A stretch of DNA of 64,000 nucleotides from Methyloligella halotolerans. Its GTDB lineage: Bacteria > Pseudomonadota > Alphaproteobacteria > Rhizobiales > Methyloligellaceae. The stretch lies in assembly GCF_001708935.1 (NCBI RefSeq), contig NZ_MASI01000001.1, positions 1 to 64,000 of the forward strand, given 5' to 3'. The position numbers and the translations under genes were made by a program. The notes under the pieces were generated by a model. That model had not been told where the DNA came from. It searched no databases and saw only the letters and a list, made by a program, of their open reading frames with translations. Below, piece by piece: positions 1 to 7,795 of this stretch. Numbering within the stretch: the stretch's first letter is position 1; the number at the start of each line of letters is the position of its first letter.

Positions 1-1
1 C

Positions 2-259
2 GATCTGACGGCGAACCTCCTTAACAAGCTCGTCCCGGCCAGGGGCGTCTACAAAACTCTCAAGATCCGTGGTCATTGGGTCATCCATTACAAGCTTCAA
101 TCTGCCCGTAACCTCCCTCAGCCGGGGACCTTTGGCAAGTCCAATCAAAGACCAATTATTGAGCTTGTGCCTAAATATCGGGCGGCACTCGAGATGATGA
201 AAAAGACATCATCAGAAAGCGGGCTGCGACAATATTTCCAAGAGCGCCAAAAAAGCTAA
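2..259 (+). CDS. C-terminal fragment of an unrecognised protein (cut by window edge)
   Basis: An open frame enters from the left edge and reads 85 codons to a TAA at 257-259. No start is visible. The residues are basic and polar (RGHWVIHYKL early, ending QYFQERQKS), and I do not recognise a family. The base composition is clearly more AT-rich than the genes that follow, with a run of A-rich codons near the end, so this may be a gene of different origin. It could also be a spurious frame, since its upstream part cannot be seen. Confidence 0.4.
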   Translation, partial: DLTANLLNKLVPARGVYKTLKIRGHWVIHYKLQSARNLPQPGTFGKSNQRPIIELVPKYRAALEMMKKTSSESGLRQYFQERQKS

Positions 260-424
260 TCAATAACAGTGCGTTATAGACGACGTATTTAACGGCGCCG
301 CATCTTGCCGGCAAACTGGCAGGGCTTTCGCAAGCCGCGGGCCAGGGTCGAAGGATTGTATTTTGGTCCAGCAAGCCCTATAACAGTGGAAACCAATTCG
401 ATACCAATTGAACAGGTGCACGCC

Positions 425-1249
425 ATGACCGCCGCCACCCCGCCGATTTCCGCATTGCGGACGGATATGACAGCCGACACCTTCGAGCCGGATGTGGCCG
501 GACAGGAGCCGTTTGACGATGGGTTCGGCGCTCTCAACGGGGTGCCCGCAATGAACGAGGGCGGTGGCAAGCGCTCCGGCCGGAATGCGTCTTCGATCAC
601 CGAGCAGCTCAAGGCTGCGATCGAGACCGGCGTCTATAAGAAGGGTTCGCAGCTTCCGCCGGAGCGCGACCTGGCGCTCAGCTTCGGGGCGGCGCGCAGC
701 ACGGTGCGCCGGGCCCTGGACCGCCTGGAACGGGCGGGTTTCATCTCCCGAAAGGTGGGGAGCGGCACCTTCGTGAACTGGTCGGCGGGTTTGGACGCCC
801 TGGAGGACATCTCCGATGCGGTGAGTCCTCTTCAGCTGGTCGAGATGCGATTTGCCATCGAACCCTATATGGCCGAGCTCGCCGTGCAGCACGCCACGCG
901 CCAGGAGCTCAAGGCCATGGAGGAGCTGCTCGACAAGCTCGACTCCCTGGAAGACGACAAGGATGCCTTCTCCAAATGGGATGCAGAATTCCACCTCTCG
1001 CTGGCCGAAGCGTCGCGCAATCCACTGGTCGTATTTTTCTATAAGCAGATCAATGAGGTGCGCCTGCACGCTCAGTGGGATGCCCAGAAGGAGAAGACCC
1101 TGCATCCTGAGCGGATCGCGAGCTATAACGACCAGCACCGTGAGATCTTCGGGGCGCTCTGCGAGCGGGATGCGGAAGCGGCCAAGCGCATGATCAGGGA
1201 GCATCTGACCCTGGCGCGGAACGACCTCATTCACAATCAGAGCGACTGA
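425..1249 (+). CDS. GntR-family transcriptional regulator, FadR/FCD subfamily
   Basis: 274 residues. Residues about 57-120 form a GntR winged helix-turn-helix, seen in SQLPPERDLALSFG followed by STVRRALDRLERAGFI and the wing VGSGTFV. Residues about 135-262 form the all-alpha FCD effector domain, with the typical FHLSLAEASRNP motif and metal-binding-type histidines near the end. These regulators usually control sugar-acid or amino-acid catabolism and bind a small carboxylate. The start is chosen at ATG 425 because the codons from there have coding-type GC3. ATG 551, preceded by GGGGT, would give a 232-residue protein closer to the family norm. The gene is convergent with the beta-helix/glutamine synthetase-like pair, 9 bases away, so that pair may be its target, but this is inference. 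Confidence 0.85.
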   Translation: MTAATPPISALRTDMTADTFEPDVAGQEPFDDGFGALNGVPAMNEGGGKRSGRNASSITEQLKAAIETGVYKKGSQLPPERDLALSFGAARSTVRRALDRLERAGFISRKVGSGTFVNWSAGLDALEDISDAVSPLQLVEMRFAIEPYMAELAVQHATRQELKAMEELLDKLDSLEDDKDAFSKWDAEFHLSLAEASRNPLVVFFYKQINEVRLHAQWDAQKEKTLHPERIASYNDQHREIFGALCERDAEAAKRMIREHLTLARNDLIHNQSD

Positions 1250-1258
1250 GGATGCTCG

Positions 1259-2284
1259 CTATTTCTTACGGTTCTTGCCGAAGCGCATATCGAGACCGTC
1301 GCTGCAGTCGGTTTGCAGGAACACCGACTCGACCGGCTCGGCGTATTTGTTGAGGCCGCCGGAATCCTGCACCTGCTTGTTGATGAAGCGGTTGTAGCAA
1401 ATCTCGGTGGACCGGATGTTGGGAGCGCGCTTGATCCGGATCGGGTCCGGCCCCTCGAACACGTTGCGGTTGATGCGGACCTTGACGATCTTGCCCTTCC
1501 AGCCATTGATGCTGACGCCGCCGCCGACATTGTTCGTGAATTTCGAGTGCTCGATATCGATCTCCCGGACGCTTTCGTGGTCCTTGTTGGGCTCAATATC
1601 GATGCCGGCGCCCGGCGCCGTGCCCTGGGTGTCGCGGAACTCAGATCGAGTCACGAGGATCCGGCTGCCGCTGATGATGGAAAGGCCCTGGCGGCGGTTG
1701 CCGACCGCCTTAACGCCGCAAAACGCTACGTCCACCGAGTCCCGTAGATAGAAGCCGTCGCCCCACATCTCGGTCGCGGTCACGCCGACGATGGCGATGC
1801 GGCGCGCCTTGGGACCGATCTCGATGCCCATGCCGCGCGCGCCCTGCGTGCCCTTGTGGGACCTCCGGTCGCCCAGGATGGTCCCGCCGACGACGTTCAC
1901 ATCGCTGGCGTCCTTGATGGTCAGGGCCGCGTAACTTTTCGCCCCATTGGGGATCACCTTCAGCACCGCCTTGGGGGCGAGCTTCAGGGTCATCTTGCTC
2001 TTGAGCTTGAGGGCATGGATGCCGGTGGCGTGCACCATATAGGTGCCGTTCGGCACCAAAACCGTGCCGCCGGTGCCGGCGACCTGATCGATGGCTTTCT
2101 GAATGGCTTTGGAATCGTCGGTCCGGTCGTCGCCTTTGGCGCCTTTTTCCTTCACGCTGACGACCAGGTTCGACGTCGGGCGGGCATTGCAGGCCTCGGC
2201 CGCGGCCGCCTTGGCCGTCTGCGCGTGGAGGAAGGGAGCCGCCAGCAAGGCGGCAAAGCCAAGAACGAGCAGGAAGCGATGCAT
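1259..2284 (-). CDS. Secreted right-handed beta-helix (pectate-lyase-3-like) protein
   Basis: 341 residues, starting MHRFLLVLGFAALLAAPFLH, which is a signal peptide probably cleaved after the AxA near residue 25. The mature part opens with GAKGDDRTDDSKAIQKAID, the hallmark start of the Pectate_lyase_3 / glycosyl hydrolase 28-like beta-helix fold. It continues with short repeated strands typical of parallel beta-helices (RIAIVGVTATEMWGDGFYL and similar rungs). Substrate and catalytic residues cannot be read from the sequence. An extracellular or periplasmic carbohydrate-active or adhesive role is the general expectation. It lies 56 bases downstream of the glutamine synthetase-like gene on the same strand and may be co-transcribed. 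A much longer in-frame N-terminal extension exists but runs antisense over that neighbour and is not believable. Confidence 0.75.
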   Translation of the reverse strand: MHRFLLVLGFAALLAAPFLHAQTAKAAAAEACNARPTSNLVVSVKEKGAKGDDRTDDSKAIQKAIDQVAGTGGTVLVPNGTYMVHATGIHALKLKSKMTLKLAPKAVLKVIPNGAKSYAALTIKDASDVNVVGGTILGDRRSHKGTQGARGMGIEIGPKARRIAIVGVTATEMWGDGFYLRDSVDVAFCGVKAVGNRRQGLSIISGSRILVTRSEFRDTQGTAPGAGIDIEPNKDHESVREIDIEHSKFTNNVGGGVSINGWKGKIVKVRINRNVFEGPDPIRIKRAPNIRSTEICYNRFINKQVQDSGGLNKYAEPVESVFLQTDCSDGLDMRFGKNRKK

Positions 2285-2340
2285 GGAAAATCCGGAAGGT
2301 TGGGACAATGAAGAGCGCTCCAACCTATACCGGATCGCGA

Positions 2341-3651
2341 TCAACTCGTCTCCAGATAGCGCGCGCGCTCGAAGGCCGAGACATGAGCGTGGAAGGCTGC
2401 CGACTCGGCGGCGCATCTGGCGGCGTAATGCTTGACGAAGGCCTCGCCGAACAGGGCCTTGGCAGCATCCGACTGAGCCAGGCGGGCGGCGGCGGCCTCC
2501 AAGGAAAGGGGCAGGGCGCGGTCCGCCGGAACGTCGGCCAGCCGCCCGTTGCCGACGACGGGGTCGCCGGGATCGGCCTTGTTCTCGATGCCCCAGAGAC
2601 CTGCGCCCAGCATCATGGCGGCGGCGACATGGGGCTCGATATCGGCGCCGGGAAGGCGGAACTCGAACCGCGTCTCTTCGGGCGTGTGGGTCACCACGCG
2701 CACGCCGCAGGTGTAGTTGCCGATGCCCCAATTGGCGGCGCGGGGAGCCCAGTTGCCCGGACGCAGGCGGCGATAGGCGTTCACGGTCGGGGCGAACATG
2801 CTCATGAGCTCGGGGGTGAGGGCCACGATGCCGCCGAGGAAGGCGCGGCCCAGATCGCTCAGGCCATGAGCTCCGTCGGGGTCGGCGAGGGCCGGCTCGC
2901 CTTCTTTATTTTTCAGGGACAGGATGACGTGGCCGCACTGGCCGGGGAATCCGTCATCGAGCTGGGAAACGAGACTGGCGGTGAGACCCTGCTGGCGGGA
3001 GATGGCCTTGATGAAGTCCTTGAACAGGGCGGCATCGTCGGCGGCCTTCACGAGGGGATCGGTGCCGAGGGTATATTCCACGCAGCCCGGCCCGAGCTCC
3101 ATGCAGTGGTGATCGACGCTGATGCCGGCGGCGAGCAGCTCATCCTGCACCAGCTTCAGGAAATCGGCATCGGCTGCGGGCGCGACCGCCGACCAGCAGC
3201 GGTTATGCAGAAGGGCGGGCTGCACATCCTGCCAGTTCTTGGCCCGGAGGGTTTCGCCGTCCTCTTCCAGGAAGATGACCTCGTATTCGAAGCCGCCGAA
3301 GGGCTCCAGCCCCATGCCGCGGGCTTTGTCCACGACGCGTTTCAGCACGGCGCGCGGCGAGATCGCGGCGCTGGCGCCGCTATAGTCGGCGATTGCGAGG
3401 CAGGCGTCGGGCTCGAAGGGATAGGGACGAATGCTGTCGAGGTCGACGGCCACCGCCTCGTCGACGAACCCCTTGTCCTCGAAGCAGGTCTCGTCCGGCA
3501 TCCAGTAGGGCAGGCAATCGATGAAATGCCAGCCGTCCTTCTGGGTCCGCTTGAAGGCTTCGGCGTCGAGGCGCTTCTCCCGGAAGGTCAGGTAATCGAA
3601 GATGCCGAGATGGACGTATTTGCAGTCGTCGAGTTTGACGGAGGCGGTCAC
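2341..3651 (-). CDS. Glutamine synthetase-family protein (GlnA/PuuA-like ligase)
   Basis: 436 residues from a GTG start preceded by GGAG. It has the C-terminal catalytic barrel of the glutamine synthetase superfamily: FGGFEYEVIF and ELGPGCVEY (metal/glutamate-binding strands), GQCGHVILSL (the conserved ATP/metal His), NAYRRLRPG (NxYKRL-like) and FEFRLPGADIEPH (RxPG plus substrate Arg). The length is close to type III/PuuA-like homologues rather than the 470-residue GlnA. Members gamma-glutamylate amines such as putrescine or ethanolamine, or act on other substrates. The true substrate is not readable. No nitrogen-regulatory gene adjoins it. Its only apparent partners are the beta-helix gene downstream and the GntR/FCD regulator, which suggests catabolic rather than primary nitrogen assimilation. 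GTG is unusual among its neighbours. Confidence 0.85.
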   Translation of the reverse strand: MTASVKLDDCKYVHLGIFDYLTFREKRLDAEAFKRTQKDGWHFIDCLPYWMPDETCFEDKGFVDEAVAVDLDSIRPYPFEPDACLAIADYSGASAAISPRAVLKRVVDKARGMGLEPFGGFEYEVIFLEEDGETLRAKNWQDVQPALLHNRCWSAVAPAADADFLKLVQDELLAAGISVDHHCMELGPGCVEYTLGTDPLVKAADDAALFKDFIKAISRQQGLTASLVSQLDDGFPGQCGHVILSLKNKEGEPALADPDGAHGLSDLGRAFLGGIVALTPELMSMFAPTVNAYRRLRPGNWAPRAANWGIGNYTCGVRVVTHTPEETRFEFRLPGADIEPHVAAAMMLGAGLWGIENKADPGDPVVGNGRLADVPADRALPLSLEAAAARLAQSDAAKALFGEAFVKHYAARCAAESAAFHAHVSAFERARYLETS

Positions 3652-3823
3652 GAGGAGACTCCAGACGGTTAGGCTTTGCGCATGCTCAAGCGGTGGATCT
3701 GCGCGCCACTATGCGAATGCGCGCCTCCCGTCGCAAGCGACAGGGGCGCGCAACCACTGAATGGTCTCGCTCAAAAGTTCGCCTGAAGCGAAAGCCTCGT
3801 AGCGGGTTCTCCGCTTATGACGC

Positions 3824-4339
3824 TTATCGGGTCTGGCCTGCCTCGAAGAGGAACCACACCCTGCGCTCGGCTTCGTCGATATAAGGCTCCAGGATGCTCA
3901 CGGTCGCCACGTCGCCAAGCTCGTCGCAAAGGCTGTGGGCCTCGCGCATGCTGGCGGCGAGGGTCAAATTGTCCTCGCGGAGCTCGGCGAGCATGTCTTC
4001 GGGCGTCACGAACTGGGCGTCGTTATCCTCGATGCGCTGAAGGCGGCTGACCTCTCCGATGGAGTGGAGGGTGATGCCGCCGAGTTTGCGGACGCGTTCG
4101 GCCAGCGGATCGGTGGTGGCGAAGATCTGGGAGGCCTGCTCGTCCAGCAGCAGGTGGTAATCGCGGAAATGGCGCCCGGACATGTGCCAGTGGTAGTTCT
4201 TCGTCTTCATATAGAGAGCGAACATGTCGGCCAGCAGGGCATTCAAAGCGCCCTGAATGTCCTTGATCTCGTTGGTGCCGAAATTGGACCGGGTCTGCAG
4301 AGGAGCCGTACGGCGCTTGGAGGCGTCTTCGGTGCTCAT
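3824..4339 (-). CDS. dps: Dps-family ferritin-like DNA-binding/iron storage protein
   Basis: 171 residues. The start is ATG 4339, preceded by an excellent AAGGAG. An in-frame start 37 codons upstream has no ribosome site. The four-helix ferritin-like domain shows the Dps ferroxidase signature KTKNYHWHMSGRHFRDYH followed by LLDEQA, with later helices PEDMLAELREDNLTL and VATVSILEPYIDEAERR. Dps dodecamers oxidise and store iron with hydrogen peroxide and protect DNA in stress and stationary phase. The N-terminal tail (about 20 residues, with KRR) could contribute to DNA binding. The gene stands alone, with its own promoter presumably in 4340-4510. Confidence 0.9.
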   Translation of the reverse strand: MSTEDASKRRTAPLQTRSNFGTNEIKDIQGALNALLADMFALYMKTKNYHWHMSGRHFRDYHLLLDEQASQIFATTDPLAERVRKLGGITLHSIGEVSRLQRIEDNDAQFVTPEDMLAELREDNLTLAASMREAHSLCDELGDVATVSILEPYIDEAERRVWFLFEAGQTR

Positions 4340-4510
4340 ATCGTCTCCTTCATCAATGATCGTCGTCTGACAATTAGCGGGTCCGGAATGGACCGAATAT
4401 GTGGAGATATGGTTACAGACCGGCGCTCGCGCCATGGAGGCCTCCGGCAACTGAATGCCGCAGGCGAACGACCTGAAATGCGCGCTCGTGTCGTGACGAG
4501 CCGGGGCGTC

Positions 4511-5167
4511 CTAGAACTCGACGTCGAGCTCCTCGAGCTCGTCGGGCTCCTGGTTGGCGGCCTCGATCCATTCCGACATGAGCTGCCAGTTGAGGATCGT
4601 GGCGCAATAGCTTGCGCTCGCCGGGTCGAGCTTCACGTCATAGGTGTTGAAGCGGGTGCAGACCGGCGCGTACATGGCGTCGGCCAGGTTCGGCTCGGCG
4701 CCGAAGAGATAGGGACCGCCATAGGTCTGGAGGCATTCCTGCCAGATCGTCAGGATGCGATCGATATCGGTCTTCACGCCGGTCCAGGTGCCGAACGCCG
4801 GAAGCTTCGCCTTCAAGTTCATGGGCAGGGCAGAGCGCAGATTGTGAAAGCCGGAATGCATCTCCCCGGCGATCGAGCGGCAGTGGCACCTTGCGGCCAC
4901 GTCCTGGGGCAGGATCCCGGCCTCCGGAAAGCGTTCCGCCAAGTAGTCGGCGATGGCCAAAGTGTCCCATACGCGCACCTGCTCGTGGGTGAGGCAGGGC
5001 ACCAGAAACGAGGGCGAAAGAAGAAGCAGCTCGGCGCGTGTGGACGGATCGTCAGAGGGAAGCTGCTCCTCCTCGAACTCCAGCCCGGCCATCTTGCAGA
5101 GCAGCCAGCCGCGTAACGACCAGGAGGAATAGTTCTTGCTGCTTATTGTGAGGACCGCCTCGGTCAT
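4511..5167 (-). CDS. Glutathione S-transferase family protein
   Basis: 218 residues from ATG 5167, with GAAGGAA upstream. The N-terminal thioredoxin-fold domain begins MTEAVLTISSKNYSSWSLRG. SxxSWSLR is the pattern of bacterial GSTs annotated as Gst-like/maleylacetoacetate-isomerase-like. LVPCLTHEQVRVWDTLAIADYL supplies the cis-Pro and the glutathione gamma-glutamyl-binding (D/E)(S/T) site, here D-T. The alpha-helical C-terminal domain follows (YLFGAEPNLADAMYAPVCTR). The protein is cytosolic, and its specific substrate is unknown. The tail is very acidic (EPDELEELDVEF). It is divergent from phaZ, whose promoter must overlap this gene's 5-prime end. A longer start at 5248 would invade that promoter region and is less likely. 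Confidence 0.85.
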   Translation of the reverse strand: MTEAVLTISSKNYSSWSLRGWLLCKMAGLEFEEEQLPSDDPSTRAELLLLSPSFLVPCLTHEQVRVWDTLAIADYLAERFPEAGILPQDVAARCHCRSIAGEMHSGFHNLRSALPMNLKAKLPAFGTWTGVKTDIDRILTIWQECLQTYGGPYLFGAEPNLADAMYAPVCTRFNTYDVKLDPASASYCATILNWQLMSEWIEAANQEPDELEELDVEF

Positions 5168-5335
5168 TGGCGCCTGTTCCTTCGCTGGAGGTTTCCACAT
5201 AGGGGCGGCTTCTTGACACGGATGTGTCAAAAAAGTGCTCGCTGCCACCGAAAGGATGCACTAGCGTTTGCCGGCTGCGCAATGGCCGCCGTTCCGAATC
5301 GCACCGGGTGCGGCGACCTGTCTGATAAGGAACGT

Positions 5336-6550
5336 ATGCTGTATCGCGCCTACCAAGCTCAGACTCAGCTCTTCGAACCTGCCAAGACGATGGCCCGGAC
5401 CTCGCTGGCCTGGATGGATGCGTGGCGGCAGGCCACGCCTTTTCCGTGGATCGATGCGTTCGCCGCCGGCTTCGAGCTGATTGCGCGGGCGGAGTTGACC
5501 CATAAGCGGCCCGAATACGGCATCGAGCAGGTGACGGTCGGCAATAGCCTGGCGCAGGTGACCGAAGAACCGGCCCTGACGCTGCCGTTCGGGACGCTGC
5601 TTCATTTCAAGAAGGATATCTCGGCGAAACAGCCGAAGGTGCTGGTCGTGGCGCCGCTCTCCGGCCATTTCGCCACGCTGCTGCGCAACACGGTCCGCAC
5701 CATGCTGCCCGAGCACGATGTCTACATCACCGATTGGCACAATGCCCGGGATGTCGGTCTGGAGGAGGGCGGTTTCGGTTTCGACGATTTCGTCGACTAT
5801 CTGATCCGATTCCTGGAGGAGATGGGTCCCAGCTCCCATGTGGTGGCGGTTTGCCAGCCTTGCGTCCAGGCGCTCGTGGCGGTGGCCGCCATGGCCAAGG
5901 CGGACAACCCGGCGTGCCCGCGCAGCATGACGCTGATGGCGGGCCCGGTGGATACGAGGATCAATCCGACCAAGGTCAACGAGCTTGCGCTGGATCACCC
6001 GATCGAGTGGTTCGAGCGCAACCTGATCGCGACCGTGCCCTCCGATTACGAGGGCGCCGGACGCCGCGTTTACCCGGGTTTCATGCAGCTCACGGCGTTC
6101 ATGTCCATGAACCTGGACCGCCATATGCGGACCCATCGGGATCTCTACGGCCATCTCGCAAAGGGCGAAACGGCCGAGGCGGACCGCATCAAGACGTTCT
6201 ACGACGAGTATTTCGCGGTCATGGACATGCCGGCGGAATTCTATCTGGAGACGGTTCAGTGGGTTTTCCAGGAGGCGCGGCTGCCGAAGGGCGAGCTGAC
6301 CTTCAAGGGCGAACCGGTGGATATGGGGTCGATTCGGAAAACGGCGCTTCTGACCGTCGAGGGCGAGCGGGACGATATCTGCGCGCTAGGGCAAACTGCC
6401 GCGGCCCACGATCTTTGCACGGGGCTGAAGCCCCACAAGAAGATGCATTACATGCAGCCAGGCGTCGGCCATTACGGCGTTTTCAGCGGAAGACGTTGGG
6501 AAAATCAGGTCTATCCGACCGTCCGCAGCATGATTTTGGCCAGCCACTAA
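5336..6550 (+). CDS. phaZ: Intracellular polyhydroxyalkanoate depolymerase
   Basis: 404 residues. ATG 5336 follows TAAGGA, and an upstream in-frame start has no ribosome site. The protein has the alpha/beta-hydrolase core of the PhaZ1/PhaZa1 group, which mobilises amorphous PHB granules. Instead of the GxSxG lipase box it has VAVCQPCVQAL, where cysteine is the nucleophile, as known for this family. A C-terminal GVGHYGVFSG supplies the catalytic His, and the ERDDI segment likely supplies Asp. The length matches the family (about 400-420). The gene is monocistronic, divergent from the GST. Presence of PhaZ implies PHA storage, but no phaA, B, C or R is in the window. Confidence 0.93.
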   Translation: MLYRAYQAQTQLFEPAKTMARTSLAWMDAWRQATPFPWIDAFAAGFELIARAELTHKRPEYGIEQVTVGNSLAQVTEEPALTLPFGTLLHFKKDISAKQPKVLVVAPLSGHFATLLRNTVRTMLPEHDVYITDWHNARDVGLEEGGFGFDDFVDYLIRFLEEMGPSSHVVAVCQPCVQALVAVAAMAKADNPACPRSMTLMAGPVDTRINPTKVNELALDHPIEWFERNLIATVPSDYEGAGRRVYPGFMQLTAFMSMNLDRHMRTHRDLYGHLAKGETAEADRIKTFYDEYFAVMDMPAEFYLETVQWVFQEARLPKGELTFKGEPVDMGSIRKTALLTVEGERDDICALGQTAAAHDLCTGLKPHKKMHYMQPGVGHYGVFSGRRWENQVYPTVRSMILASH

Positions 6551-6751
6551 GGGCTTTCGGGCCAGCTGGTGCCGAAAATCAACGCGCTGGTAACTTCTCT
6601 GTTTTAATGTCATTTTCGCGCTGCATTGGGGGAACCAATCTGTTATGCGTAGGTTTTCCAGTTGCCGTTCGGGCCGGCGTGCCTGACGGACCATTGCAGG
6701 AAAATGCGGGCCTCATGTGAGGCTCGTTGTTTAGTCCAAGGGGGAACGGAA

Positions 6752-6886
6752 ATGCAGAATCCCGTTAAAGTTATCGCGGCCCTCGCGATCATGGCTGTTG
6801 GCATGACGCTTGGTGGTTGCTTCCATCATCACCAGCAGGCTGTGGTCACCGAGCCGCTGCCGCCGGTTGCTCCGCCGCTTAAGTAA
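6752..6886 (+). CDS. Very small lipoprotein (44 residues)
   Basis: ATG 6752 follows the purine-rich GGGGAACGGAA. The protein has a lysine in the n-region, a hydrophobic stretch (VIAALAIMAVGMTL) and the lipobox TLGGC at about residues 24-28. After lipidation only about 17 residues remain, with three consecutive histidines (CFHHHQQ) and a proline-rich end (EPLPPVAPPLK). Function is unknown. The His cluster next to the lipid anchor could bind metal. A terminator-like hairpin lies about 105 bases downstream, supporting a real small transcription unit. Similar short proline-tailed lipoproteins are common and poorly annotated in Hyphomicrobiales. Confidence 0.75.
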   Translation: MQNPVKVIAALAIMAVGMTLGGCFHHHQQAVVTEPLPPVAPPLK

Positions 6887-6990
6887 GCTGCGGTTCGCAG
6901 GGTTTCGAGCTTGGTCAGGGTGCTTAGTTGCTCCCTGGCCCCGCTCGCTCTAGTGTTTGCGTAGCCCTGCGCCAGGAATTTTTCCAAACG

Positions 6991-7011
6991 CCCGGACTCT
7001 TATGAGCCGGG
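6991..7011 (+). terminator. Probable intrinsic terminator of the small lipoprotein gene
   Basis: CCCGG-A-CTC, loop TTAT, GAG-CCGGG, with one bulge, followed by CCGTTTTGCGTTT. It lies about 105 bases after the lipoprotein stop, on the same strand. Confidence 0.55.
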
Positions 7012-7212
7012 CCGTTTTGCGTTTGGGGTTGAGTCGGGCGTCGGCGTCGGATGGTACGTGGGCGTTGTGCTCCCCGCGGGCTCTGCGGAGCGGCTTCCGT
7101 TATAGGCGTAGCCTGCCCATGAATGATGGCCGGGGGAGGAACTCCATGTGGTGCTCTGGGCCCGATCCGATTCGCAGCTTCAGATGCCCATCGCGTGACG
7201 CCAAAAGAAAAC

Positions 7213-7237
7213 GGCGCCGCCCAGGGTGGGCAGCGCC
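7213..7237. terminator. Bidirectional hairpin terminator
   Basis: GGCGC-C-GCCCA, loop GGG, TGGGC-A-GCGCC, with one mismatch. It is flanked by AAAAGAAAAC on the left and GCTTTGTTTCT on the right, so both strands would carry a T-rich tail. It is placed 47 bases after the stop of the minus-strand monooxygenase gene. Confidence 0.65.
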
Positions 7238-7283
7238 GCTTTGTTTCTCGGTACCGGCTGTCAGGCGCCGGGCGGGCAGGTCC

Positions 7284-7622
7284 TTATTCGGCTGCGACCG
7301 TCTTCGGTCCGGCCTTGACCTCCTGGATGCTGGTGAAGCCTTCGAATTGCGGATGGCCCTGGTAGAGGGGCTTGTTGTTTCCGGCTCCGGCGTGGGCCTT
7401 GCGGAAGGCTTCGGACTTGGTCCAGGCCTCGAACGCCTCATAGGATTCCCACACGGTGTGGGATGCATAAAGCGTGTGATCGTCGTGCTCCGGCCCCTTC
7501 AGGAGCTGGAATTCGACGAAGCCCGGCAGTTCCTCGAGATGGGTCTCGCGGGACAGCCAGACATGCTCGAAATCCTTCTCCGAGCCCTTGTTCACCTTGA
7601 AACGGTTCATGGCGATATACAT
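7284..7622 (-). CDS. IsdG-like antibiotic-biosynthesis-monooxygenase (ABM) fold protein, probable heme-degrading enzyme
   Basis: 112 residues forming one ABM ferredoxin-like domain. MYIAMNRFKVNKGSEKDFE, the pattern of a tryptophan after the FE, the segment LLKGPEHDDHTLYASHTVWES and EAFEAWTKSEAFRKAH are the arrangement of the IsdG/HmuQ/HmuD heme oxygenase group. In that group an Asn, Trp and His line the heme pocket: N6, W22 region and H78 region are candidates. It sits directly after the heme receptor gene on the same strand and next to hemP-hmuTUV, which strongly supports heme degradation for iron release in the cytosol. GGAGG lies 11 bases before the ATG. A second ATG four codons in is possible. 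Confidence 0.8.
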   Translation of the reverse strand: MYIAMNRFKVNKGSEKDFEHVWLSRETHLEELPGFVEFQLLKGPEHDDHTLYASHTVWESYEAFEAWTKSEAFRKAHAGAGNNKPLYQGHPQFEGFTSIQEVKAGPKTVAAE

Positions 7623-7795
7623 CGAAACGCAATCCTCCTCTTAGATCTCGGCCCCGCGGGGCGCTTTTCCTCACTATAGCGAAAGCGCCGGCAGGGGCGA
7701 GCCCCACCGGTGCTTCCGCTCAACTCACATGAGACCCGGCCGGCGATGGCGCCGGCCAGATCCCATATTTCTTCCTTCTCAGATCGGCACGCGGC

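Larger units (their letters stand above)
6887..7283. other. Intergenic region with two hairpins, no gene seen
   Basis: 397 bases between the small lipoprotein and the IsdG-like gene. It holds a GC-rich hairpin with a T-rich tail at 6991-7011 (for the lipoprotein) and a bidirectional-looking hairpin at 7213-7237 (for the monooxygenase on the other strand). The open frames crossing it are arginine-rich and lack ribosome sites, so I do not call them. Confidence 0.6.

Noticed and set aside
2285-2731. N-terminal extension of the beta-helix protein
   Set aside because: The signal peptide starts at 2284, and the extension is antisense over the glutamine-synthetase-like gene.
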